Assembly (NCBI GenBank): GCA_036897625.1
Contig: JAYMTA010000363.1
Coordinates: 1-30,462, forward strand
From: Pelargonium cotyledonis
Lineage: Eukaryota; Streptophyta; Magnoliopsida; Geraniales; Geraniaceae
Reading direction: 5' to 3'
Length of the DNA: 30,462 nt
Position numbers and translations under genes: made by a program. The notes below the pieces were generated by a model. The model did no database searches and was not told where the DNA came from. It worked only from the letters and a program-made list of their open reading frames with translations. Of this stretch, positions 19,401 to 30,231 are shown piece after piece; the stretch's first letter is position 1, and every line of letters starts with the position of its first letter.

Positions 19401-22400
19401 TCTGGTGGTAGTCCAAGTTCAGTCTCCTCCAAACGAGGTTCCGACAAGAGAAGAGCTTCTACTAAAATGGTAAAAATGGTAGACAAAAAATATTATTGAT
19501 TAAAAAGATGCATAAGTAATGATTCACAGATTTTTACTTTTTTGATCTGTTTTAGCAAGCTTATTTGATTGTTAGACCTCTGTAGCTCATGTTACAACTT
19601 TCTAGTTTTTTGTGGTAAACTCTTTATCCCGTCTCCTGGGCAGTATGTTGCGACAGACAGTGTAAAAAATGCTGGTGGGAAAGACAAGCCAACATATATT
19701 CTTGTTCCCAAGCGAGATGATCAGCAGCTTTCTGAAAAGACCGCCGCTTTAGCTTCCGTTTCTGGAATTGAAGTTGGGGAAGGAGAAAGTGGTATGTTAT
19801 CAAACCGAGTGCCATATCTTACTGAAGGAGAAAGTGCTAGTTACACTCTTAAGACATCCTTGGCACATAATACACACATATATACAAGCACGCATCCTTA
19901 AAGACTTTGAAGTTTGAACTTACATGCAATCACAAAATTCTAGATATAATGGTTCTGTTTACATGACTTAAGTTGCTGATAGATAGCATCTGAACTGTTG
20001 ATGATATAACGTTATATGGTTGTATATTAATATACTATTTCCTGCCGTCAATCTCATCTATCTCTATTGCCTCTTACTCCGTTCAGATCTTTAATATTTA
20101 CCTACTTCTAAGTTCATCTGGTTTTAGACATGGATTAAGTTTAGTCTTAATAGAAGGGGGAATGATTTGTTTACTACATCATAATTAGTTATTGTATTAA
20201 AAGATCACAAATAAATTGATTTTTTTTGCATACTGTTCATTTTTTTGGTTATATGAATATAAAGACAGAAGAAGTGAAAAAAGTATATATGTTGCAGAAG
20301 GCATAGTCAAAATTTCTTCGGATGTGTTCACATTTTATTTGTCAGAAAATGTTTGTTCTGTCAATTATCTTAATTACATGAACAAAGTTTGACTGGGGAA
20401 AGCTGGACTTGGAGAAGTTAGTCTTACATCTTTTCCAAAATTGAGCAACCTTTTTGCTATAGGATGCCTCGATGTTCATATACATTTTTTTTTCTTCAGA
20501 TGTTGCTATGGGGTCTATTTTATGCTTAATTTACCTTCCTTTCGAATTTGTTTGCCCTTCTTATTTGGAGAGTTCAACCTAAACATTCATTACTGGGATT
20601 ATCAGCGAGTGTTCTTACTGCCATCAACCTTCCTTCAGGAGTTCCTGGAAAAGCTGATACAGGCAAAAAGAAACTCTTGCTTCTTAAAGGGAAAGAAAAA
20701 GAAACTTCTCATGTAAGTGTTTTATTCTCACCAAATAGCTTACAATGGAGGGCTTATTTTCTTGTTTGTAGTGTGGTTGGTTGAAATAGCAAAATTAACT
20801 GAACAAACTCTTCAATAGGAGAGAATTAGGTGATAAATGATAGTGAATAATAAATTCCTAGAGACATGGAGAAAGAACAAAAAATTGGAAGTATTAATGA
20901 GGGGTGTGATTGGAAAGCCACTGCTTGGCTGCACTCAGTACAACTCCCCAGTTTCAAGTTTTCCATAGTTGATTCTTTTGGATTGGATGGCACTTCGTTG
21001 TGTTCTACTTCATCACAGATGAGGTGTTTTGCTTCTACAAGCTTTAGTTTGTTGTGCATGATGTCATTAAGTTGTGAGCTGCATTTTCCCTTGTATGCTT
21101 GCAGGATACATGGTTTCATATGTTACATTCGTCTAATAATGTTTGATGTCTTCTACTTACCTTTCCTCTAGGGCATACTTTATTTTATAGATTTTTGTGA
21201 TTGTAAAATCACAATATTGTTTTGGGCTTCTACTTACGTTTACTCTAGGGCATACTTTATTTTATAGGTTTTTTTGTGAATGTAAAATCATGATATTGTT
21301 TTGGGCTTAAGTTGAGAAGTAAGAAGTCATTTGAATATTTTCTTAAGCAGTGTAAAAAGCATCCACATTTTATGTGAAGTCTAGGTGTTGAGAGGGATTG
21401 GCATATTTCCTGCCGCCAGCTCTAAAATAAGAAAGACGACTCCAATGCTTTTATGATATGATATGTCAATAGGGGATGAGTTGCAGGTTCAATACCACCG
21501 TGTATTTCAATGACAAACCAATCCCTCTACTACTGCAAGAACCCCACCTGCCCTCTGTGGCTAGCAGCCAATCACATAATAGCTCTGTGTCTCCCAAATC
21601 ATTATTGTAAACTAAGTAATCTTTGTTTACAATAATGTCACCACCTGGCACCAGCATTGACGTTGTCAACATTATTGATGTTGCAATTACCCTTCAATGA
21701 TGTCAAACATGTCCAAAGGCAGAAAAGTCCAAAGCACTTCCTGTAACCAACTTGTGTCACTAATTCTAAGTGGCATAGGAACAAGCTGTTCGCATCTGAC
21801 ATATATATGCTGACACTTGGCATGTGACATCCAGACCGTGTTAGAACCAAAAGTCTCATATGCTGTTTGTGAAGCAATTTTTTTTTTTTTTTTGCTGTAG
21901 CGTAGTGATATATGAATGATATATTCTTGTTATGGTTTAGTTATAATATTAAGTCCCTGCAACTCTATGTACAGGTTTCTGGTGGCATCTCACAGCAGCA
22001 TACTGTTGGATCTTCAGTGAGAACGGTTGTGGGCTCAAATGCTTTCAAGCAGAACCAGAGGCGAGAAGGCGGTGGGAAGATAATCAGAAGCATACTTCTA
22101 AACAAGGATACTCGTCAAAATCAATCATCTGGGGTCCAATCTGAGCAGCAGATCCAGACCACTAGTTCCGAGAAGGAGAAACGACCTCCACGGCCTTCTT
22201 CACATGTACCATTGATTTTGAAGGACACCAATGGGGTTGTTGATGATAAGGCTTGTGGAAATGATATGCATGGTTTCAGTGAGAAACAAGAAAAGCGCAC
22301 CAGAAACAAAGATAGACCTGATCGTGGTGTATGGACACTTCGCCGTTCGGAAGGATCACATGCAAGTGACGAGTCTTTATCATCCTCTGCTTCTCATTCT

Positions 22401-23105
22401 ACACAGTCAGTCTTAGAATCTTCAGAAGGTGTTACCATAATGATCTGCAGTTACTTGTTTATGGAATGCTTTAGGATGTATAGGCTGTAGAGGTTATACT
22501 AGTAACAAACTAGTCTATGGTATGCTTGGCCATTGTCAAGATTTAAACTAGTTCAGTAACAATTGCATGAAACTGAGGCTCCTGACTCAGTATTTTTTAG
22601 AATGTGGTAGTTAGCTTGTTGCTTGATGCATATTTTAATTAGTCCGTGTATGATCTTTCAGGAAGTCATGGAGATACTAAATTCGAGATGTCAAATGCAA
22701 GAGTTGGGGAAATTAAGACTCTTGGAAGTGGGCGAGGTGGTCACTCGTCTTTTGATAATGGTTTGTGTTTTATTGAGACTTATTTGTGTCTGAAGTATGA
22801 GTATACATATATCTGCTAATATGCATACCACAAAACTGTATTTGCATTTCATGCAGGCTCCCATAAACATGTTGGTCGTCGAGGACTAATAAGTAGTGTG
22901 AAGGATGCTGATGGGATGTTGGGTGTAAGTGACGGGAAGCCTTCGAAAAGAGGAGGTGCCTCTGGCTTTGGTTCTCATGAGGTGGTTTCTCTTAATATTA
23001 CAATTGCATTTTTTGTGTACTACTATATTGTGCTTATTGTTAAAAGTTCTCTTGGTGAATTTGCAGAAACAAGTATGGGTGCAAAAGTCAAGTTCTGGTT
23101 CTTAG
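16407..23105 (+). CDS. UPF3: UPF3, nonsense-mediated mRNA decay factor
   Basis: UPF3 links exon-junction complexes to UPF2/UPF1 in nonsense-mediated decay and shuttles between nucleus and cytoplasm. The coding exons are 16407-16546, 17715-17821, 18054-18149, 18264-18362, 18487-18566, 19356-19469, 19644-19791, 20606-20712, 21975-22428, 22662-22760, 22857-22981 and 23067-23105, giving 535 aa. The RRM-like Smg4/UPF3 domain covers roughly residues 6-165 (VVLRHLPPTITKDSLMGQI, RYNWVAFRTG, FFDGHVFVNEKG, EYAPSQRVPK, NLPSAEIQLERREAE). A low-complexity Ser/Lys/Gly-rich middle follows. The C-terminal exon-junction-binding motif is RNKDRPDRGVWTLRR (407-421). The last residues KQVWVQKSSSGS match the Arabidopsis C-terminus in style. 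For exon 8 the acceptor at 20605 was preferred over 20638, because the longer exon restores similarity to the orthologue. Identification is secure. Confidence 0.96.
16562..16586 (+). repeat. Poly(T) tract, 25 bases, just after the first UPF3 donor
   Basis: An uninterrupted run of 25 T begins 15 bp into UPF3 intron 1. U-rich sequence near a donor can help plant splice-site recognition, and the run length is probably unstable. Confidence 0.9.
21150..21308 (+). repeat. Imperfect tandem duplication of about 77-82 bp in UPF3 intron 8
   Basis: The units 21150-21226 and 21227-21308 both read CTTCTACTTAC…CTCTAGGGCATACTTTATT and end in ATATTGTTTTGGG. They differ by a handful of substitutions and small T-run indels, so the copy is older than the perfect duplications elsewhere in the window. 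Confidence 0.88.
21600..21637. repeat. Perfect 13-bp inverted repeat (hairpin) in UPF3 intron 8
   Basis: The arms CATTATTGTAAAC (21600-21612) and GTTTACAATAATG (21625-21637) are exact reverse complements separated by 12 nt. They can form a small stem-loop in the pre-mRNA. The stem is too short for a typical plant miRNA precursor. Confidence 0.8.
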
Positions 23106-23119
23106 TGATACTGACGCTG

Positions 23120-23352
23120 GTAAATCCTTCATTGTTTTCTTTGTTCATTGTACAAAATATAACATGTGGAGTAAAAATATCAAGTGCACGTTTTAGAGTG
23201 CCCTACGCACTTGTTAACATCCATGCAATTAGCCCTGTAAAATCTAGGTTATCTATGGCTCTAAAACTTTTTTCTCTCTAAATTATGTGACTTCCTCTGG
23301 GATGTCTTATGAGCACTATTTTTTTTTTACCATCTCTTTTGTTGCTTCACAG
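23120..23352 (+). other. Probable 3'UTR intron of UPF3
   Basis: After the TAG at 23103-23105, a donor GCTG/GTAAAT at 23120 and an acceptor GCTTCACAG ending at 23352, preceded by a T8 run and pyrimidine tract, define a 233-bp intron. The junction would lie 14 nt after the stop, followed by perhaps 400-650 nt of further 3'UTR. Splice sites are inferred by eye. Confidence 0.55.
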
Positions 23353-24280
23353 TGTGCTTGGTCTCTTGGAATTTTGGAGCATGCATTTGCTAGCGGTTGG
23401 GTGCTGGACATCCAAAAAAGGTTTCTTTTGGATAACCTTGAAGGACAGTTTGGTGATGCAGACACGGACACTTCAATACATGGTGGTTTGAAGAAATCTG
23501 TATCTAGTCAAAGACGGCTCAGAGTAGGGTGGAAGGGGAAGAAAGAAATACAAAGCATCAGCTTAATCGTACATAACATAGTAGCACCACAGATTTTGTC
23601 GTCATTGTGCAGATGATCTCCTTTTGCAGACGGGAGGATTCATCGACTCGGTTATGCACTAGGAAATTCTGGTTTCCTGGGTGTGACTTTCTTCCTTTAT
23701 AACACCTGTAAATATAAAAACCGAGAGCATGAGTTGCTGCTTGAGTCCATATATGATTATGTAATGCCTCGAGGAGTCTGTCATGTATAGCCCCCAGTTA
23801 TCTTCACAACCATTTTGTGGTTTGGTTTTGTGTTTGATGGAAAAGAAGAGCTGTGTGGTGTTTGCCAGCTTTAGGATCTAAATATATACATGTGATCTCT
23901 TGGCAGATGATATGTGGATGAATATTTGGGGTTGGTATTGAATAGAAGTTATGTCCCATGTTTGTTTCAAAATTGTGAGCTAAGAATATGCAATATAGAG
24001 GTGACAATTCGAATTATCTCGTATTTGTTTGGATATGGATTTATTAAGAGTTATTTGAATCCACTCTAAAAGGGTCGTGGATTGACTGAATTTGAATTTA
24101 TGTGTAAAATGAGTGCACTAGTTCGTTTTTCTACGCAAAAAATTTGATTCATTTAAAAAATGATTGGATTGGATTGAATTTAAAAGTAATTTCTTTTAAT
24201 TCGTATGGTGTGTTTTTATCTTTTTTCACATTTTCTCGAGAACCAAACATGTGATAAGGAAGCCACACGATATTGTTTGG
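23353..24280 (+). other. UPF3 3'UTR continuation and intergenic DNA before the oxidoreductase gene
   Basis: The first part (to about 23800-24000) is probably the long UPF3 3'UTR; no canonical AATAAA was seen. It contains an open stretch (23287-23616) without recognisable protein motif. From about 23990 to 24200 the sequence is an AT-rich, GAATTGAATTT-like simple region that may be a decayed repeat. Confidence 0.4.
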
Positions 24281-24367
24281 TCTGGAGAGGATAAAATAGA
24301 GGAGTGTTGGTAGTTGAGGACGTGGCTTCTTTCACAGCTTCAAATCAGAAGCACAATCAAGAAGCAA

Positions 24368-24373
24368 ATGTAA
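24368..24373 (+). promoter_or_regulatory. Minimal uORF (AUG-UAA) upstream of the oxidoreductase gene
   Basis: ATGTAA with A at -3 lies 81 nt before the main ATG. It is in the mRNA only if transcription starts upstream of it. A weak TATA-like ATAAAATA at 24291 would place the start near 24325, which would include it. Confidence 0.4.
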
Positions 24374-24378
24374 CAACA

Positions 24379-24438
24379 ATGAAGCAGCAGCTAAAACCAG
24401 AGAGGTCAATCAAATTGAATCGTCTTCATTGTTGGTGA
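24379..24438 (+). promoter_or_regulatory. uORF of 19 codons upstream of the oxidoreductase gene
   Basis: An ATG with A at -3 (ACAATGA) opens a 19-residue frame starting MKQQLKPERS and ending in TGA at 24436-24438, 16 nt before the main ATG at 24455. If transcribed, it and the AUG-UAA just before it would probably reduce translation of the main frame. Confidence 0.4.
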
Positions 24439-24454
24439 ATTTAATTAGCATAGC

Positions 24455-27400
24455 ATGGCAGCTCTGTCTCCAACTTTTCTTCAACCCCATTGTCCTCCAA
24501 CCTTTTCCAATTTCAATTTCTCAACCACAAGGAAACCAGTTTTGGCGCGAAATTCCAACTCCACTAATGGCTCTCCCTCTCTCACTCTCAACCAGCAAAA
24601 TTCCTTCCCAGGTTCTCTCTCTCTTACTTATGGGTTTTTGTTGGTTTCGTTGATTTCGTAACATTTGGTACAAACTAGGGATTTTTTGACATTTCAATTT
24701 GGAACACTGTGATGTGCAGGGAAGGCGGAGGCTGATGTGGTTGTGATTGGGAGTGGAATTGGAGGGCTGTGTTGCGCTGGGCTTTTAGCTCGATATGGTC
24801 AAGATGTTATTGTCTTGGAGAGTCATGATCGACCCGGAGGTGCTGCTCACTCTTTTGATATCAAAGGCTACACCTTTGATTCTGGTCCTTCTTTGTTCTC
24901 TGGCTTTCAATCCAGAGGTCCACAAGCAAATCCCCTAGCTCAGGTGATTGGTTGTTTCACTTCCACTTTCATTTGGGTTTTGAATGCCAGTTATTGTTTT
25001 GTTTGAAATGCTCGATGTCGAAAAGGTACATTGGTTTTTAGATTCACTGGTGAAGGGTCTTGGGTTATATTGCAAGCACGTATAGCAAAACCTTACAAGG
25101 TGAAAGTGACATTTATAGTGAGCACAGTAGCATGTTTGTTTTACCAATTACCACTATGCCAAAAGATTAAGGTTCTGAGCTAGGTGCAACTTTATGACAT
25201 CTGCTTAGTACAATAGACGCTTTGTAAGTGGCGAGTGGGAGTGCGGGGCTGTACCATTGAAGTGTTATGGGTTGGCCGACTACTCATCAGATACTCCTTG
25301 CAGAGTCCTGAATAGAACCCACTTTTACTTGTGTGGTGCGATATGTTGATTGATGACCATCATAAGTCATAAAGCCAACCGTTTGAAGTTAGAACCTCTT
25401 TTGATCATGCTATATTCACTAGAGATCATATGGTTTGCAAGTGTATTTTGCTTAGATGTGGTTTTTTTTTTTTTTGTAACTCCATGAAACATGATCATTT
25501 TCTTCGACTGAATTTCTAGACATGATTCAGATGATTCTATTTCTTTATGGCTTTCAGGTTCTGGATGCACTAGGTGAATCAATTCCATGTGCCAAGTACG
25601 ACTCGTGGATGGTCTACATACCTGAAGGTGATTTCTTATCACGCATTGGACCCACAGAATTTTTCAAGGTGGATTGTGTTAGTTGATCTGTTGAGATTTT
25701 ATGCAAATCTAATGTTGTTGTGCATTTATTCAAACTTATCTCCTTAGTATTTTTGGTATATAGTGACAGTAAAAGATACTGAGCTATGCATGAGTTCTAC
25801 TTCTAGTCACAAGTCACAAAAAAACTAATGATATTTAGAACTGGCCTTTTTATTTCTGTATTTGAAAATGCTGCATTATTTATTAATTAAGAAATAATTT
25901 TAGATCACAATGAGCTCTTTAACTTACATGAAAAGGTTTTATCATTTTTGTGATATTAAATTTGTTGGATCTCTGTGGTATTAGGATCTTGAGAAGTATG
26001 CCAGTCAAAATGCTGTGAGAGAATGGAGAAAACTTCTAGTAAGTATCATTAATTGTTCTTCATTTTGATGATTCGGGAAAGAACATGTAGTCATGACATC
26101 TTATATCTCAAATTCTTAATGTAATTCTTTTACAGGATGCAATAATGCCATTGTCTGCAGCCGCAATGGCTCTCCCTCCTCTATCGATCCGAGGTGATTG
26201 GGGTGTTGTTTCTACTGCTGCAGCTAGATATGCACCCTCTCTCCTAAAATCTTTTGCGCAGATGGGACCACAGGGAGCTCTTGGTGCTACGAAGCTTCTA
26301 AGCCCCTTCTCAGATATACTTGACTCACTGGAACTGAAAGACCCATTTATAAGGAACTGGGTGGACTTGCTGTCCTTTTTACTTGCGGGTGTGAAATCTA
26401 ATGGTGTACTTTCAGCGGAGATGGTAATTATTGTCAACTAATGTTGATGATATTATATCAACTACTCCTACCATATGTCCTTCAGGAATTTCTTTTTAAA
26501 TGCCATTGTTGAACTTTAGGAACAAGGAACATAGTAATGCTACCAAAAAAAATACTATCCAAGTGATTCTGTTACATCAAATTTATGAATAAAAATGTCT
26601 CTTGGTTGTTGCCACTTTAAGATTTACATCTAGATGCGCCTCTCTGTTGATGTAAATGTAATATTTCTATATCGTCCAATTTCTTTCAGGTTTATATGTT
26701 TGCAGAATGGTACAAGCCAGACTGCTGTCTTGAGTATCCTCTTCATGGAAGTGGAGCTGTCATCGACACTCTTGTCCGAGGAATGCAGAAGTTTGGTGGA
26801 CGGATCTCTCTAAGGAGTCATGTGGAAAAGGTGGTTGTAGAGAATGGACGTGCCACTGGTGTCAAGCTAAGGAATGGTCAAGTAAGGAAATTTTTTAATG
26901 ATCAAATGGAGTGTTCAATATTAATGTAAAATGATTTGTATTCCATTAATTGGAGAATCAAAATACGCTGCAGTTTGTATGTGCCAAGAAGGCTGTCGTG
27001 AGCAATGCATCTATGTGGGACACTTTAAATATGTTACCTAAGGAGATTCTTCCAAAATCGTATCTGGACAGGATCAACAAGACCCCACAGTGTGAATCTT
27101 TCATGCATTTGCATTTGGGTTTTGATGCGGAGGTGAGTCATCTGTAACTGAAATCAGTACTTCAACAAATATAGTACATTGTTAACTCACATATACTTAA
27201 ATATTTTGATAACGCCGTCTAAACCATTAGGATATTCTACTTGTTTTCGCAATATCTTCGTGCATTTGCTCAGCTCAAGAAAAGCATGCTCGAAATATTT
27301 TTCAGGAATCCGTTAAGTTTGAAGATTTTGATTCATAGCTAGCCTACCACGTTATTAGTCATTAATGCTATTTCAGATATTATCTACATATATTGAAGTA

Positions 27401-28856
27401 GTATCTTATGAACAGGGAATTCGTGAGGACTTGGGAATTCATCATATAGTTGTAAATGATTGGAATAGAGGAGTTGATGCTGATCAGAATGTTGCTTTGA
27501 TATCTATACCAAGCGTACTCAGTCCAGATCTCGCACCCCCTGGGAAACATGTATTACACGCTTATTTGCCAGGCACTGAACCTTATGAACGGTGGGAAGG
27601 ACTTGACCGCAAAAGTGAGGAGTACAAAAAGCTCAAATCTGAACGATCTGAGGTATTCAAATATGATTTACTATGTTTACCCTCTTTCCAGCTATGATAA
27701 ATCATAACAGACGAATTTGAAAAATCTACTTTGATGGAACTTGGTTGATTCAACTATAACCAGCTCAATCTGGGTTCTTTTATTATTATTTTCAAAAGTT
27801 ATTTAGTTTTCTTAAAAGGGTTGCCCGTTGGGCCCATGTGATACACAATAGATAGTAGCTCTCCTCTCTTACAGTCTTACCATCACCCCTCCCTACCCCA
27901 CCCAATGAGATTCAAACTCAGACCAAACTAGAGAGTGTGGAGTTAGAACCATAGTCTCATCCTGTGTTCTTGACCAAACTAGAGAATGTGGAGCTAGAAT
28001 CATAGTCTAGTCCGTGTTCTTGAGCTGCACAATGTTTCTCTTTTAGAATTCTACTATGTCACTTCAATACACAACTCATGAATGCCCCTTAGTCATCACA
28101 TTTACCCCGACATGTAGGCTATGATGATCAGAATCAGTAAAAGGTAAAAAGGTGAGGATTTTGCACAAGATGGTTCAAATTTCTTTGATTATCTTTGACT
28201 CAATTAAAGAACCATGGAGTTTTATTCTTATTCTTCTTTTGACACTTTATGCTCTTTTTTCTGCTTCTACTTTTCTAGTTTGTGTACGCAAACAGTGCCA
28301 GTCAATAAAACCATTCCGACATAGGTTGTTAACTTAAAAAGTTGTTCATTGCATGCATCGTTACTCACTAAATTTGGTTTACTTGATTAATGCTATCATG
28401 TCTGAACTATTCCGAAAGTTGCATATCATACTTGTACCAGTAATTGAATTGGCATTTCACTTACGAACAGCTTATCTCAACACCACAAACTTGATTTTGG
28501 CTTGCACGTGCGTGAACCATTTCTTGCAATGATCCTTCCAGGTACTGTGGAGAGCTGTGGAGCGCGCGGTTGGTCCAGGATTCAGCCGAGAAAAGTGTGA
28601 GGTGAAGCTAGTAGGAACCCCGTTGACCCATCAGAGGTTTCTCCGAAGGAACCGAGGAACTTATGGGCCAGCCATACAAGCCGGTAAAGACTCTTTTCCA
28701 GGACATTCAACTCCCATCTCGCAACTTTATTGCTGTGGTGATTCCACTTTTCCCGGCATTGGAGTCCCCGCGGTTGCTGCTAGTGGCGCCATTGTGGCTA
28801 ATTCACTAGTATCCGTCTCTCAGCACTCGCAGCTTCTTGATGCCATCGGGATCTAA
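24455..28856 (+). CDS. Plastid FAD-dependent oxidoreductase, carotenoid isomerase-like
   Basis: Nine exons, 24455-24611, 24720-24943, 25558-25668, 25985-26038, 26136-26423, 26690-26881, 26974-27132, 27416-27652 and 28542-28856, give 578 aa. Residues 1-52 are Ser/Thr/Asn/Pro-rich and acid-poor, as in a chloroplast transit peptide. The dinucleotide-binding motif is DVVVIGSGIGGLCCAG (58-73), followed by LESHDRPGGAAHSF. The C-terminal FAD motif is LYCCGDSTFPGIGVP (536-550). This architecture is that of the CrtI/carotenoid isomerase (CRTISO) superfamily of amine-oxidase-type flavoproteins. The closest protein I recall is Arabidopsis At1g57770 (about 574 aa), which is distinct from the true prolycopene isomerase CRTISO. 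The substrate is therefore unproven, and the label 'isomerase' should be used with care. All exons join in frame and no residue loss is visible in the motifs named. Confidence 0.94.
27907..28021. repeat. Imperfect 51/50-bp tandem duplication with a B-box-like motif, possible SINE relic
   Basis: The units 27921-27971 and 27972-28021 both begin GACCAAACTAGAGA and end CGTGTTCTT or TGTGTTCTT. Just before them the minus strand reads GAGTTTGAATCTC (27907-27919), close to a pol III B box. This suggests a decayed SINE in the last intron of the oxidoreductase gene. I could not find a convincing A box or target-site duplication. Confidence 0.55.
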
Positions 28857-30089
28857 CTGCATCTGTGAGTTCACTCAATCCTATACATAAGTTATTGTTT
28901 TGTTCCAATGAAACTATTCTGTACTTTACTTGATTGAAACAGACATGCATATTGGTTTCTTGTCAATAATTCAAATTCTTGGCACAAATCATGATAAGCC
29001 TTGGCATGCGTCGACCCATGCACAGCTAATTTTGAGTTGAAAAAATGGCACAACTCTCCAACAGCAAGACCCAATACTCATCCATTTAAGCCTCCAATCA
29101 TTTAATTATATCATCTTTGGTTGGACCACCAATCCATGTGTATGTATCCAAATTTATAAAAACAATAGTAGGCACAATGATGATAATTTGAAAATGAGAA
29201 AAATGGTATCTTGCATGTATTTGGTAGTAAAAGTTGGTGTATCACCGGCTAGCACGTGGAACAACTAGTTGTTTTGGTTTAACATGAAATTTTGAGTTCG
29301 ACTATGCTGATCACAAGTCTGCTCATGATATCTTGTGGTTATGACGTTTGTTCGCTTCAAATAATGAACATTTACTTTGAGATTGTGGAAATCAAAACAC
29401 CCAATGAGCATAGGAATTGACAAGCCTAATTTGTGTTGGTACAAATAATAATGATGGAGGCATGTTACTAACAAAGGGTCATGCCATGAAATTACCCTTT
29501 TTCTTGAGCACATGAAGCATGCACGGCTTTCCCGACATGAGGGCCCATTTTCTAAGGCAAAGTCATCATTTTTGAAGATAAACATATATGGGGTCTTCAT
29601 CATTTTATTATTCCAATTCTTTGTATCAATTTTTTTTTTCTTTTTGAAATTTCAAATATGTAATTAGTAAATGATTTCTGAACTTTTGATATAATATCTA
29701 ATGATAATAATCATTTTGAGTAAGTATCTAAAAGTTCATGACTAAATTGAGGCGAGCCACAAAAATTTATGAACTAGTTTTAGTTTTAAAAAATTAATGA
29801 TTAAATTGAATCACAACATTAAATATCGAAAAATAGATTGTAATTTTTGACCTATTTTTTTATATACAAAAGAACTGTTATTTTTTCATTAAAAAGAATT
29901 ATATCAATAACATTTTCATAACAAATTAGCTGTCTTTGTTTCAACACGTACAATATTTCTCTCTTCGTTACTTCTATAACACTAAATATTTGTAACAAAA
30001 AATAATATTAACCAAAACATAAATCACCATTGAAAATATAAACATTTATAAGATAATTATAATGAAAATAAAATGGGAAAAAAGTAAAA
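28857..30089. other. Downstream intergenic DNA, no gene seen
   Basis: The first 100-150 bp are probably the oxidoreductase 3'UTR (AATAAT at 28965 is a possible poly(A) signal). The rest is AT-rich with no plausible exon chain. Confidence 0.5.
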
Positions 30090-30093
30090 GTGG

Positions 30094-30101
30094 GGACCCA
30101 C
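30094..30101 (+). promoter_or_regulatory. TCP-type site (GGNCCCAC)
   Basis: GGACCCAC matches the class I TCP transcription-factor consensus GGNCCCAC. It lies 25 bp from a G-box palindrome, which supports promoter function for a gene beyond the window end. Confidence 0.4.
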
Positions 30102-30125
30102 GAAGAGGAAGGAATGAGTGGTAAG

Positions 30126-30139
30126 TTGCCACGTGGCAA
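30126..30139. promoter_or_regulatory. Perfect 14-bp G-box palindrome
   Basis: TTGCCACGTGGCAA is fully palindromic around CACGTG, with the GCCACGTGGC core preferred by bZIP factors (G-box/ABRE type). It probably belongs to the promoter of a gene starting beyond 30462. No start codon with coding potential follows within the window. Confidence 0.6.
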
Positions 30140-30211
30140 GTATAGTGAAAGAGTGGAAATAGGGTCGACAACGACAAGTAACAACTGCTCTGCTCCCGAC
30201 ACGATACGCTG

Positions 30212-30231
30212 TTTTTTTTTTTTTTTTTTTT
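30212..30231 (+). repeat. Poly(T) tract, 20 bases
   Basis: An uninterrupted run of 20 T lies about 70 bp after the G-box palindrome. On the minus strand it is an A tail-like run, but no retroposed element was recognised beside it. Confidence 0.9.

Noticed and set aside
20639..20712. Shorter version of UPF3 exon 8 starting at the TTCAG/GAG acceptor
   Set aside because: It also keeps the frame, but the longer exon from 20606 restores residues (SVLTAINLPSG) that align with the Arabidopsis protein. Minor use of the shorter form is possible.
23287..23616. 109-codon open frame after the UPF3 stop, considered as a C-terminal extension of UPF3
   Set aside because: UPF3 already ends in the expected KQVWVQKSSSG-type C-terminus, and this frame spans the probable 3'UTR acceptor. 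It has no UPF3-like motif.
25140..25170. A-box-like TGGCATAGTGGT on the minus strand in oxidoreductase intron 2, considered as a SINE or tRNA
   Set aside because: No B box at the expected distance, no cloverleaf, no tail and no target-site duplication.
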